A stretch of 64,000 nucleotides of DNA. It comes from Allodiplogaster sudhausi. Lineage: Eukaryota > Nematoda > Chromadorea > Rhabditida > Diplogasteridae. The notes below the pieces were generated by a model. That model was not told the origin of the DNA, made no database searches, and saw only the letters and a program-made list of their open reading frames with translations. The stretch is from assembly GCA_945643635.1 (NCBI GenBank), contig CALZFC010000027.1:2433501-2497500 (forward strand), given 5' to 3'. Positions 12,581 through 24,610 of the stretch are shown here, in pieces; the stretch's first letter is position 1; each line of letters opens with the position of its first letter. The position numbers and the translations under genes are program-made.

Positions 12581-12648
12581 TACAAAAACAGGCAAAATTT
12601 AATTTTATCGCAATTGAGAATAAAGCTACCATAAAAAGAGCCAGCGGG

Positions 12649-12748
12649 AGTACTGAGCAAGGTGCGATGCACGACTCCATGGTATGGTTCTAACCATACC
12701 GGGCAAGGGGAGTTCAATATGGCGCATGCGCCGACCTTGTTCAGCACT
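12649..12748. mobile_element. Small palindromic MITE-like element
   Basis: A 100-bp segment with imperfect inverted ends (AGTACTGAGCAAGGT versus AGTGCTGAACAAGGT, 13 of 15 matching). It contains a central ATGGTATGG/CCATACC hairpin. A related end sequence occurs near 11393-11420. I see no clear target duplication, so the class is unknown. Confidence 0.4.
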
Positions 12749-12839
12749 GACTCAGTGGTCAATAAATCAACTGGCGATAATCATTAAGTTAGTTCCTTAA
12801 AGATAATTCAATCATGCAGAAAACAGAATGCGTTAACCT

Positions 12840-14877
12840 CGAGTTCGTCCAGTAATTCAGCAAGTTCGAGGAGCTGTTCTCGAATAACCTGATATGAGAG
12901 GAAGAACCGCATTATTCACGAAATATGACTCACCATCAGAACTTGTCATTAGCAAGGCAAAATAAATATTTCAACTGGTTGACTATTTAAAAAAAACCAA
13001 AAACAGAAAAAGTGAAAAAAAATAGCAAACCGAATGATGCCCGCCGAAACATAGAAGCTCCTTGAGGATGCCTCCCATGCAAGCGAGCGCCTTGTCGAAA
13101 GGATCTTTACACAAATCTTTCATCTTCGACATCTAAACAAAGAGGAGACGTTATTGACTATCTTCAGAAATTCGGAAATGCTTCTTTGACAACCAAACAA
13201 ACATTAGTACCACATTAGTTGCGTCAACGAGTTCGGAGGTAACAGTATTTACTGGGAGAAGACGAACCCTACTGCTCGGAATCCGGGCACATCTAAAAGA
13301 GGGGAAAAATATTCAGAATGACATGTAATGAGCTAATTAAACAAAAAGGCCACCTCTTTACACTGTTGAGCGCGGTCGAATTGCAGCAAATGGCTTCGAT
13401 GCCGGCAGAAAAGAGCTGAAGGAAACAAGCCCTGAGAATTGCCGGAGAGGAGTATCCATTTCCGAGTGGCCGAGAACTCATTTCGTAGCGCACAGCCGTT
13501 AGGCACGCGCGAAGATTCTGAACAGAGAAAATTCCACTGTGCTGACAATGAGCTTGCCCCAAACGGTGGTCACCGAAACGAGTGACCGTATTCACGCGTT
13601 TCACCTAAATTTACTAATACCATCATCAAAAGTACGGACTTACACAAAATAATTGTCATACGATATAATTGACATTTCGCTATTGCAGAATACAGTAACC
13701 TACGGTTTTTCACGTTTTAGCAAGCTTACTCCAACATTCTTATGGAAGCTAGCCCTTTAAACAAAAAAAGTATTCTAATAAGCATTAGTCATCAGTTTAT
13801 CGTATGTAAGAGATATACCACGCAGCTATAAACCTCTTGTCTGACTCCATTGACGGCGATCTCGCCAAGCACTTCAGCCATCTTCATCAGCAAGAAGTCA
13901 AAGGGTTCCGTACACTCCTCGGCCATGCTGCGGATCTGCAGTACCATAGGAAAATAGATTACCGAAGATTACTGAAGGAAATAGAATACTTAGATTACTG
14001 TAGGATTTGACAGACTCACCGAAAGATTGGGCCAGCCAACGCTTTAACCTACCATGTTTCGGACGAACATGTTTACAGAAACCAGCTGTTATGATAAACC
14101 TGTTTTCAGGGAATAATTACCCTTTCCCTGTGATGCTTTTCTGCGATCAGCATCCTAAGATAATAACGGAGAACACATAGATATCTCAACCTGGGCAATG
14201 TCCTTGATGGCGTCCGTGACGCCTCTTCGTGCTCGTCGTAAAAAGTTCCACAATCGAGAGCAATCCAAAGGAGCGGCAGATTTTTTATAACTTCTAAAAA
14301 AAATATATTGTCTTACAACATAAAGATAATAAATGAGTATTTCTTAAGTGAAAAATGACAATAATTTGAGCCAATTAGAATAAGTAAATCATACGAGTTG
14401 ATCGAGGACGGCTGAGCGCGAACTTTGCCGACACCATTATCCACATCCGTTTCAAATGAAAGCTGAAATGAAAACTAAATATTAATTTTCAAAATAAATT
14501 TTAAAATCTTCTTCTCAATGATAGCTGGAGACATTTGAGCAAGCCATTTTAGAACAATCAAATGCTGACGATGAGTAACGACAACTGACTGCTCAAATCA
14601 TAGCGCACCTGATCAGGCTTGGATGGCTCAAGATATTTCTGCTTATCATCGGGTGAAAGGTCGCGCCACATCTGGGAAATGATTGTGGAGATCTCTTGAA
14701 CGTTGGCATACGGATTTTCCGCCTTGACCTGTGCAAGAAATGAAGAATTTGTGTGACGAGTTGAAAGAAAAAATATATTTAAAATAATTGAAACAGTGAA
14801 ATAATGCATACCTTTGTGTACACGTCCTTCTGAAAGAGAAAGTAAAGCGCCCGTTGTTTAGGAAACTCGGTGGCCAT
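12840..14877 (-). CDS. HMG-box protein, multi-exon
   Basis: Probable nuclear HMG-box protein. Exon 1 is 14877-14812, starting at the ATG in GTGAAATGGCC; its 66 nt encode 22 residues (ATEFPKQRALYFLFQKDVYT plus ends). Exon 2 is 14728-14609, exactly 120 nt (40 residues: VKAENPYANVQEISTIISQM, then WRDLSPDDKQKYLEPSKPDQ). Together they give a full HMG box: the early YFLF segment, the VxEI helix, the W and the KQKY end. Exon 1 ends AAG-GTATGC and exon 2 begins after CAG. Later exons of unrecognised sequence follow at about 14460-14395, 14300-14190, 13940-13840, 13600-13365, 13290-13215, 13135-13040 and 12900-12840 (VIREQLLELAELLDELE). A box at the extreme N-terminus followed by a long unique region is also the layout of Maelstrom proteins, but I see no diagnostic Maelstrom residues. 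The box is firm; the 3' exons are moderately supported. Confidence 0.72.
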
Positions 14878-16717
14878 TTCACATGCAATAAAAACAAATA
14901 TATTTTAACGAAAACTCAATTCAATCTCATTTTTTCCACGGAACCGTTGACTGAAACAAGAAACTTAATTGGAACATTGCCAAGTTTGAACTGGTACAGT
15001 ATCAAGCCATAAGTTGTAGAGTGTCATATGCCGTACGGGCGAGCAGATTCCTGATCTTCAGAGTTCGTGTCTGTTCCAACGGCTTCAACATAGTTGTCTA
15101 CTCCTATTTTATCTGAAGTAATCGGAATATGGGTTTTCAGCCCATTGTTCATCACTATCCCCAATTCCCATCACTTTTTGGCGATTCGAATGTATCTCCT
15201 TAGTCTGTTATAGTTTTTTGTGCTTCGCAATTTCATGGCAGAGAAAAAATGGAAAATAGCGAGTCACAGATAAGATGGATATACGTATATGTAAGAGGGT
15301 GGGAGTGCGAGTGAGGCAGTGGAACAGGGAAAATGTAGTGCAATTGAAGCACTCTGTTTGTCTAAACTCTCTTTGCTCGCCACTCTCTATCACTTTGCTC
15401 CTCTAAAGCTTGGTTCCCCATTTTCTTTTGATGCACGCGGGGTGTCGTGGCGGGCGCCTGTGAGCCAGTGTCTAGGCCGCAGAGCGGATGGAGTGAGTGA
15501 GAGGAGGAGTCCTGTCGGTGGTGCGGTTAGCGGAGACCGGGTGTCCGCGTCAAGCGGGGCGTCACTAGGGGCTGCCGGTCGGAGGACTGGCGGCGCCGGG
15601 TGGCCAAGGAGAACCGGATGGCTCAGGTCCGAAAGGAAGCAGGCAAAAGGTTCCGCGCCTTGACAGTGACCGGGTAGCGCACGCGAGTTCGCCCCCGCCG
15701 ACAGCCTCCTTGATACCTCACGACTCCCGCTCACTTTTTTTGTGTCTTTAGATTACATGTCCAGTGTAATAGAGTGATCACAATTATCGACTAAAAAATT
15801 GATAATAAAACCTGTAAAATGTTTACTAATACAATATGAAATAATATCCTAAAATGAATCATTTTCTTTGATTTCCAAACATGTGCTTGAGGTTTGAAAG
15901 GTGCTAAACTCCTATATATAAGTACGATGATTTGATTTATTGCCAAAAAATTTCAAACTTGAAACGTAAATATGTGCATACGTTTCAGGCTAGTATATAC
16001 ATATGTGTATCTAACCTCTCGTTCTTTTCTCTAACGTCTGTGCCTTTTTCCAGCCGATCTTGTAGGAAATACTTTATCATATATGAATATAATAGAAGAA
16101 GTTATTTTTTTTCGCTCTAGACATCCTTTAATATCTAACTTGGAAATACTATTAGGCATTATATATAATAAATACATCAGCGCGGAGAATTTTTAAATAT
16201 AAATAGAGAATTCGAATAAAACGGTCAGGATCGCGGTCTAGTCATTGTGAAACTGCACGTATGCATTCCACTAAAGCTCGGCCTTTTTCTCTCATCATTC
16301 CGTTGAATGAGCACAAATCCACACTCCCCTGCTCCGAATACCGCATCCTACACTTGGCGGATTTTTGACTCTCTTTCTTTTTCTCTAAATATCTCCTTCA
16401 GTGACGAAAGCCCAATAGAAAATTATTTAAGATACATCAGTTCAAAGATCGTATTCCTCATTGATGTCTGCCCAGAAGCCTTGCAACCTGGATTTGAGCC
16501 AATTTCTTCGTACCATATAAATCCGAATTTACGTTTTAAACGATCAACTGCATCGTAAGGATCGCTTCCATTTCTGTTATCGTATATTGCACTTTGAATT
16601 AAATGATAGACTGTCTTTATATCGGAATATTCAGATTGAAATGAACATATAGACGTGCATTACTACTAAAAAAAAAGGTCCACATCTTCGTATTATTTTT
16701 TGTGCATTCGCGCAGGC
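14878..16717. other. Intergenic: GC-rich island and dispersed repeat
   Basis: Upstream (promoter side) of the HMG gene. A GC-rich block at about 15430-15720 is open in several frames on both strands, which is typical of GC-rich noncoding DNA. 15895-16140 is related to 53690-54080: both share a TTTCAAAxxTGAAACGTA core, CTAACCTCTC, TTTTCTCTAACGTCTGT and AGAAGAAGTTATTTTTT. Confidence 0.5.
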
Positions 16718-18886
16718 TTATTCTTCACTAAGGTGGAGCTTCTTCAAGCACTGCTCCGCCCCATCGCGTGACTTTTCGGGAAGCCCGCGCCACGCCTCGC
16801 CAAACTCTAGCGCACTCGGCGCCGCGAACCAGAGCTTCTGCCACTCGGCGTTCTCCACGAGTTCGGGGTCTTCGCTCTGAAATGGAAACATCAACAGTGT
16901 ATTTTTTTAATATACAATAATAATAAAATACATTTGTAAATAATAATTATACCAGAATCATTCATATTTTCATATATTCTGAATGGAATATACACATCTT
17001 TTTACTCACCTGCATCACGAGGAAGCATTGTGTGCAGAAGAGAAGCTTGGTGTCAAAGGCCTGAAGGCTCGTCTCGGTCTCCTTCTCGAATTGCTCGTTC
17101 GCCTGAAATCTTTTACGATAGCTACATGGTTTGAGAGCTTCTGGATTGATGCCTAGTGTTACCGCACCGTTTTATGAACTCGTCTATCGATTCGTCAAAA
17201 AGAATAATTGACCCCTCTATCGATTTGTCAAAAACAAGATTTTTTTTCGCTCACAGAGTTTCAGACCACTTTTTTGGTAAGCACAGAACAGGAAGAAGTG
17301 TGCCGCTGACTAACCCGCTGAAGGTATAGCTTCTTCAGACTCTCCAGCTTTTGCTCGACGCCAACATCAAACTCCGCGTCGTGAGCGCCGTCCGCGTGGA
17401 GAGGGAAACGTGGCGGGAATGTCAGCGCGCCGGACTCGTCACGTTGCGGCGTTCGCACCGCTTCCGTGCATGCGGCCACCTTACACAGTCATATGTATGT
17501 ATGTATATGGCTTGAATAATTACAATGTATGTATGTAGATATGTATGTAGGTGCTTACATTTCCAACTAAAAGCATAAGGACTATAAATTAAATACAAGA
17601 CAGATTTTAGCAAGTTATTTTGGAAATGTATTCTACAAATTTCAGGGTATGTTTTTCTGTAAGGTGGAAAAGTAACTCGTGAAAAGCAATTGATAAAACG
17701 TGGAATGCTCATTCTCAACCGAGCCCGAGATTTCGGGCCATTGAAACTAACTAGATACATAAATGTACAAGATATCTGAAGGTGTGTAAGCAGAATGTTA
17801 CACCAAATAGTAGCATGCTGACAAGTTTCATTAGGCACGTATGAGTAAGTGAACGGATGCATTCTACGTAGGCCTCTTTGCAGGCTAATTAGTCCGAAAT
17901 GCCATACCATTCGACTATGCGAAATGTCAATTTGCAATGATTGCCCGAGCATTTCCTTTTTTCCCCCAGTTTTTTTTTGCAAGCTTGCCTTTTAACATGT
18001 AAAATGTCATCTAAAACAAATTTGAGCGGAATATATAAAAAAAAATGCAAGAATCGACTCAAACTTTGGTGTTAATGTCGAACGGCAGATTATGGATCGC
18101 GATGAGGATGTTCGGCAAGTCGACGGCGGTGAAGAATAAGCTCCAGAAGGGGCTACCAGACAGGCTTGGATTACGCTTTTCCAAATCCTAGAATTTTCTT
18201 CTGATGCCTTTGAACCATTGTTCTTTTTTTGCTCGTCTATTTTTCAACCTATTTTGGCAGAATTTTTTTCAATATCCATTATGAATAAATATATCATGTA
18301 ATTTTTTAGAATTTATGTAATTTTTTTGACACCTGTAGGCAGACGGCGGTAGCGCGAAGAGCTTCAAGGTATTCCTTTTTCGCGCTCTCTTCTAAGGCGC
18401 TCGCGTCGTGGACCGTGTACGGAAGGAGCACATTGTTCAGCTGCGTGATGATGTTGACGGCGGACGCAGCATGGTGCGCAGGCGGCTAAATATTTTGTTT
18501 CCTTTTTGTTCAATTTAAAATTCATCTCTTACCAATTTAAAATAAATTTGTTATAGTTATTTGAGCTAGTTTTCTATATATATATATATATTTCATAATA
18601 TAGACATAAATAATGTCAAAATAATTAAGGCAAGATAAGAACAACAAGAAAACATTTTTTCAAGACAAACTGTTGTTGTGGACGACGCGAGGGGCGAAGC
18701 ATCGGTTGCGGATTCGAATGGAGCAGCATTAGAATCCGCCTCGACTGGAGTTGTCGTTTCGACGGCCGGCGTATTGCTTGAAGGGAGGAGCGGAGAAGAA
18801 GTGAACTGCGTCACGCAGAGAGGCGCCACGAGACAAGCGAGAATGAACGGGCACAGCATTCTTCTGAACAAATCAATGGGCTCCAT
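16718..18886 (-). CDS. Secreted protein of unknown family, multi-exon
   Basis: I do not recognise the family. Exon 1 starts at 18886 and encodes a signal peptide (LCPFILACLVAPLCV) followed by a Ser/Thr/Pro/Ala-rich, probably O-glycosylated stretch to about 18670. Further minus-strand blocks: about 18480-18345 (HHAASAVNIITQLNNVLLPY), 18130-18065 (FTAVDLPNILIAIHNLPFD), 17480-17310 (ESGALTFPPRFPLHADGAHD), 17105-17012 (ETETSLQAFDTKLLFCTQ) and 16878-16718 (LVENAEWQKLWFAAPSALEF), ending LHLSEE and TAA at 16718. Splice signals flank each block (for example ATGCAG-GTGAGT near 17010). Several Cys occur in the middle exons. I considered M13 peptidase because of local resemblance, but no zinc motif is present. 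Secretion is inferred from the signal peptide only. Confidence 0.6.
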
Positions 18887-20299
18887 TATAAGACAAATTC
18901 CTTTCCTCCATTACACAATTTCGTACAACTTTATCGTATTCTAAGCAAATTTGAAAATCGTTGCGGATAAAATGCAAAATTACAATGAAACAATTCAATT
19001 AAGAAAGCGGCGCCTCTTTCATCTAATTGGGACCAATTGCCTTCTTTTATACGGATTCAGCCTTTGTGCAAAGTTTATTTTTCCTCCGTGTTCAAGGCCC
19101 TTTCAAGAAGGAAGGTGCTCAATTAAGCGTCGTACAATTTCCAACTTCCTTGTTTTTAGTCTTTCGTCTTTTTAATGTCTGACTATGACGTTTTATTTAT
19201 TATGCTCATCATCAGGGTGGATGTGTCTTAGTTAACTGCGATGAATATATTATGTACATTGCCTTCCTATCTCTTCCCAACTCGTACGGATTCGTCAAAT
19301 CCACTCCTGATTGCTCTCACATTTAACACATTTCTCTGAAGTCGATTTGCACGAATTGTTTGCACCAAAATGGAGAGAATTAATTGTCTAACAAAACAGA
19401 GAAGTGCACTGAGAAGACGGAGCATACCAGCGTCTACGTGAGTTTGCTAGGAGACAGCAAGAGAACTGTTATGAACGTGCTGACTGGGCAGATTGATAGC
19501 GGAAATTGGTGATGTCAACAGAGTTATGGTGGCCTGTTCGCTTTTTTAATCTCCCTTATCAGCGATACTGCTCATTTCTAAGGAAATCGAAAGTCATTTC
19601 AGTCAAAGCATGCACGCGCTGAGTGTGAGAAGAGGTTTGGGGGCCAAGTAAAAAACGGATTGTGACTTTCCGCTAATTGATTTTTTTTGTATTTGAAATT
19701 TTACTTGTATTACTGCGAGATTTACTGGTCGATACCGAAATGGTGATTCAGGTAGATGATTCACCATTGCTAACCACGCGTCGGCTGCTTTGTTTTCCTC
19801 GTTATTTTTTTACGGTTATGTCTTAAAAAATAATTGCGACAAACATTTAGGCAATCTTGCGATGAAGGCGTAGCAGTGAAGATGGCTTTTATTCGCTTAA
19901 CGATAGATTGCTGCAGGAGCTGGCTTTTCGTTCTCCTCTCGGCAGTAAACACTCTCAGTTACAAGAGCATCATTTTTAGATTCAGCAATAATTCAAGTGG
20001 ATAGTTCAATATTTCGTACCGATTCGAAAGAAGAATTTTTTGTCTCATGCCCTTCTCCTAATTGTAAGCCTCCTACAGAGGTGCAAAGTGGCTGGCCCGG
20101 CCCGGCCCTGCCCAGCCAGGCCCATAGGGCCGGCCTGCCCAACTGCCCAGAGCCCCGAGCCGGCCCAAAATTTTTGGGGCCGTTAGCAGCTCTGGCCTTC
20201 GGTACCTGGTTTTATGACGTATTCCTGATGACTTAAAAACTTGCTTATTTTAATGATCTGGCCACTATTCGCTGGCTTTATCGTTGCCTTTTTAAGTTG
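18887..20299. other. Intergenic with dispersed repeat fragments
   Basis: 18990-19160 matches 45235-45400: both read GCGGxGCCTC, then CAATTGC, then CCCTTTCAAGAAGGAAGG, then TACAATTTCCA. 19320-19500 is a diverged partial copy of the repeat at 28866-29090. Exons for the N-terminus of the RING gene may lie at 19900-20300 but I cannot place them. Confidence 0.5.
20076..20194. mobile_element. GGGCC-rich hAT-type MITE, copy 2 (short, inverted relative to copy 1)
   Basis: 119 bp. It starts CAGAGGTGCAAAGTGG, the reverse complement of the right end of the 11528 copy, and ends CCGTTAGCAGCTCTG, matching the reverse complement of that copy's left end with one change. The interior is GGCCC units. The flanking 8-mers GCCTCCTA and GCCTTCGG match at 5 of 8 positions, so the target duplication is decayed or coincidental. 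Confidence 0.75.
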
Positions 20300-23200
20300 A
20301 GCAACGATTCATCGGAACTTATTATGTCGGAATGCTCTCCGACAATGGCAAACTTCGGAGCGGATGTCGCAGCATTCACGAAGACGGAGTGGGCCACCGG
20401 CTGCACCCTTCCCACCTTTCCCGCGGACGCATGCTCTCCTGTTCAGGTTTGTGATTTTGGGAAATTGGAAGCAGAATACGGTATGTTTATGTTTAACGAT
20501 TTGGACTGCTACTGAGGACTGTGTATGGCGGGGAATTAGAATAGCGTGCAGTCATTTTGCAGAAAAATATGATTTTTGGCCTCCCACAGCCATACTAAGG
20601 ACAAAATATAAAGTTTTTTTTTTTTGATTCCGAAGAACTTCAGTGCTTGCACAGTCAACTTTGCTGTTGTGCCGCGTGCGAATTGCAGCTTCTCGGAACA
20701 GGTTACACTATTTTAAAATTTTGTTTTCTTACATAATTTGGTAACGACTAAATGCCATGAAGTATTGAAAATGAGTTCAAGAGCTCATACACTTATTTTA
20801 AACGTTTAATATATAATTTGAGAGGTAATTATAATGTCAATTATGGTTACTTTCTTGTTTAAATAGTTTAGGCATATTACGTCCAAGAGGCTTTTCGCTC
20901 CGGCTCTGACTACAAGGCAGTTATTTTGTTCGACGAGAGCGATCCTCCTCTCATTTTGATTGGTGGAAAGTGCGCCGACAGGGTGAGAAAAGGATTGAGA
21001 GTCTTACAATCTGGGAAGGAGCTTCTTTGTGCACTCTTCTTGGTTTTGAATCCCACTTGACTGTCGACGGTTTTTAGAGTTTTAGAGTACTTAGTATTGA
21101 TAAAGTGATATGAATAAGTGCCAAACTAAACCCGAAAATGATAAAGTCACCGCTCAGGCGAGCAACACTTCATTACCATTAGTAATTTTACGCAGCGTCC
21201 ACCATGCAAAAAAGACAAGATTTTTATTTGCAAGTGAAGATCCCGGTGATCATGGTGAAATTCACATGTATGATTGACATGATAGAGAGATATCCTGCCA
21301 GCAAAGGGTACGATGGGATTAAGGGTATATTATGCGTTATAGAAAGAAAGAAAAGTTATGAAAATAATAATTGTAAGATTGTTAGGAATCATTTTCAATT
21401 ACCTGCAGCTACTCCGTGCATTTCAAGCCGCATTCGAATGTCGCTGTATTTCTCTTCGGTCTCTTCTCCCTTGCGATATTTGCGATATGTTGGATTGCGG
21501 TATGTTCCTCTTCTTGCAACATGCTATTCAGAGATGACCAAAGAGCAATACAGGATATTTTTTTATTTTGGATGAAATTAAAGAATAATATATCACTGCA
21601 ACTGGATCTTGGTCTCATCACCTGCGTACTGTGCAAGGTCTCTAATGCTATATATTTTCGTAATACCAATTGCAATATCTGTTTCTACATCTCTCTAAAA
21701 TCCTCTTGCTATCAACCACTTCGTTCCACTAAATTCGCTCTGATAAACTCTTTCCTCTTTCTTCAGATGTGCCCGGATCGCACTAGAGCCAGCCTAGTGT
21801 TCCAAGAAAGATCAATCACCCGACCAGCGATTGCAGTAGTCGCCATAGAGATTCCCACAGAAGTGTTTCATTCGGGTGAGTCGAAATATTAAATTAATCA
21901 TAATTGAGTATATGTATATTTATCTAAACTTAAAGAGGATATAACAATCAGGCAACGAGCCGGAAGACGAGCGGGAGAATTGTACAATCTGTTTGCGAGT
22001 CTTCATCGACGCCGAGGAGGTTGCGGTGCTGCCTTGTAAGCATTGTCAGTGCCTTTCTTGTAGACATCCACTTATCTCTATTCTTGTTATACGAACTATA
22101 ACGGTATCGTTAAACGAGATTACAGAATGAAAATAGTAAGGTAAAAATGTCAAAAGTGGAGAGGGCTTAGTTTGAATTAAATTGTAGTGTTCCACACCGA
22201 ATGCATCTACAACTGGCTGGAGCAGCCTGATTTTCCAAAGGTTCGTTCTAGTCATTCGTTAATGTAGCTATTTTGATTCGTTGATTTATTTATCTATTTT
22301 CATATTTTTACCGTATTTCTAGACGTGCCCGACATGCAGGAGAGATCTTGTCCCCTCTAATTCCGATTCTTTGGAGCCACAAGACGAGTTCAAAAGAAAT
22401 CGCCAGTCAGATTCTGGGCCGCCCGTTGAATCTCTCGCAGTAAGTTTATTTATTATGAAAAAAATTTAAATCCGCATTTTTTACTCTAGCTTAACAAGGT
22501 CAATACTTGCGCTACATATGTTGTAGCCCCCTCCCCCGTCCCCCCTTTCGTTCCATTTCGGGAAATTTATAATAAAAAAACATGAAAAGGAAGAAGAAAT
22601 GAAGATAGGAATGCATATGAATGATGTATGAAAGAGAGACATGACGCTTCGAAGTGTGTTGACTATTTCAGTTTCTTGTTTGTTAAAAACCCCGCAAACA
22701 GGCGCAAAATTAGGTGGGGGGGGGGAGGGGTACAAACATTGCTAATTTAGAGTAATTTACATTTTTGTTGGTATTGTTTTAAAATCACGACTAATTCCTA
22801 CAACACGACTAATTCCTACAACAAGAACACCTGCGACAATGAGATGAAACATTGTTATAAATGAACTGAGCTATAGGAAGGCCGAGGCAGCGCTTCACGC
22901 AGCGAACTCGAAGATGTGGAGCAGCGAGGCGGAGAGGTAGTAATGCGGCCTTTGTCTCCTTTCCATTTAGTACAGTATGCTAGAGTATGCAAATGTCAAT
23001 CCCTTATCTCTCAATGGGGTTTCTCAATTAACATTAGAAATACATATCTTTGAATTTTATGACTCTTGTAGCCGTTTCTCGGTTCCATTTAACGAAGTCA
23101 ACGTCCAGGAGAATGTCGAGACATCTTCAACTGCCATCAGCCGCTTCAGGCGTTTACTCAGCCGAATGACGGGCACGCGTCGCATTGGTAGCATGCCACT

Positions 23201-23662
23201 GGTAAACGAGCCGGTGGTTGGTCGATTGACGCAACTTTTCAGTCTGTATTTTAAGGATATCGGAATTATTTCACTATTTCCATAAAATAAGGTGAAAAAG
23301 AAACTCGTGGAAGAGTATAATGTACTGCTTATACAGTATCGCCCAACAAACAGGGTAGCAGAAATTTCGAAACTTTTGACACTACGCCTATCCAGTGTCA
23401 ATAAAATGGGAACTTTTTGAGGCATAAAGCCTAGCATTCGGGACATTCTAATGCTTGGTTTTAGTAAAGCCTGAGTTTTTGAAAAAAAATATGCAAAATA
23501 AATCATCGAGAAGTACACAATTTGAGCGGACAATTTGGAACTATCCCAATATCGAAAGTTCCAGCCTCCCTTGTTGTTGGCTAGTTTTGGCCCATATTGC
23601 ATAATTCCGCGCTTACCGTATACTTCTTTGAGGAAGCAGAGAGTGTTGAAGAAGACGACTGA
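20300..23662 (+). CDS. PA-TM-RING E3 ubiquitin ligase (RNF13/Goliath type), multi-exon
   Basis: Endomembrane ubiquitin ligase with a lumenal protease-associated domain and a cytosolic RING. Blocks in order: about 20300-20446 (ANFGADVAAFTKTEWATGCT, ending in ACSPV), about 20872-20981 (YKAVILFDESDPPLILIGG), about 21232-21306 (KIPVIMVKFTCMIDMIE), a transmembrane helix at about 21420-21500 (VAVFLFGLFSLAIFAICWIA), 21768-21870, 21952-22046, 22187-22244 and 22322-22439. The RING-H2 reads CTIC, then LPCKH, then FHTECIYNWL, then CPTC: all eight zinc ligands (C3H2C3). An intron splits it after KH, with donor GTCAGT. Acidic and Arg-rich tail exons follow at about 22876-22940 and 23070-23212, then a short exon ending EAESVEEDD and TGA at 23662. 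The signal peptide must lie upstream and was not located. An alternative last exon at about 24489-24610 is possible. Confidence 0.85.
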
Positions 23663-23845
23663 AGGGGCCGAGACAACCAGGCATTTGCCGGTGACGCATC
23701 AGGACATGAAAGCTCTCTCGCGTCACCGGTGGGACACTCAACAATTATGGAATTTATTTTAATTTTTCATCTATTTGTTCCTTTTTCATTAATTTCACAT
23801 GCAAACGTTTAGTTTCAAATTTGCTAAATCCAAAAAATTCACTTA

Positions 23846-24278
23846 CCGTATTTTCTCTATTAGTGCCGTGGGTACTATTTTTCAATGCCCTTGCGAGAGG
23901 GGGGCACTATTAGAGGGGGTGGGGTTCTATTAGAGGGAGGGGTACTATTTTTCAATGTGATTGGCTAAAAGTTTTGTAAGCAACAATTTATTCTTAACAA
24001 ATGAGATGTACAGCTCTAATTTAATGGAATCATCACCGGAATATCCGTTTTACTGTAGATTTTGAATAAATTTCCAATTAGTTCATTGGAAAGAGCCTCC
24101 AGAATCCTTTCGAGGTACATCTCGAGCCGAGGTATTAGAATAATGGGGGGAGGGGGCACTATTGGAGGGGGTGTTCTATTAGAGGGAGGGGTACTATTTT
24201 TCAATTACCTTCTCAAGGGGGGCACTATTATAGGGGGGGGTTCGAATAGAGGGAGGGGCACTAATAGAGAAAATACGG
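23846..24278. mobile_element. Tc1/mariner-type MITE with G-rich interior
   Basis: A 433-bp element bounded by TA on both sides (23844-23845 and 24279-24280). It has perfect inverted ends of about 22 bp that begin CCGTATTTTCTCTATT. The TA target site fits Tc1/mariner. Inside, units of the type GGGGGCACTATTAGAGGG recur near both ends and could form G-quadruplexes. No transposase frame. It sits just downstream of the RING gene's proposed last exon. Confidence 0.8.
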
Positions 24279-24488
24279 TATGTGCCGCTTTCAGCTTCTT
24301 AATCGTTGTGCCTGTTCAAGTTGTGGCAGAAGAAATCGCTGCATTTACACACAAGCGATGGTTACAAGTTTGATCCTTCTGTTCGCAGGAGCTATAGAGT
24401 GAATAGGCTTGGAATGGCTGGCATCTTCCAGAAGAGGAGAGGATAGAGCAGAGAGGAAGAGAAACGGTGCAGTGAGAAAGAGAGGGAG

Positions 24489-24610
24489 GGCAGAGTGCGA
24501 ATGCGGCCACTGCTTCTGCTTCGAATGCGGGAATGCCACGGACCCATGAACTGCCGCCTGTTCAAGTTGTGGCTGAAGAAATGCAGCGACGACTCGGAGA
24601 CCAGCAATAG
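24489..24610 (+). other. Candidate last exon (alternative C-terminus of the RING gene)
   Basis: Open stretch ending ELPPVQVVAEEMQRRLGDQQ and TAG at 24608-24610. A near duplicate of its core (PVQVVAEE) lies at about 24308-24335, so the region is partly duplicated. Linkage to the RING gene is a guess. Confidence 0.3.

Noticed and set aside
15319..15734. 114-residue frames on both strands
   Set aside because: GC-rich noncoding DNA lacks stop codons in many frames; no protein-like composition or splice context.
16718..18886. Second M13 peptidase gene
   Set aside because: No HExxH or ENxAD-type motif and the C-terminus is unlike M13.
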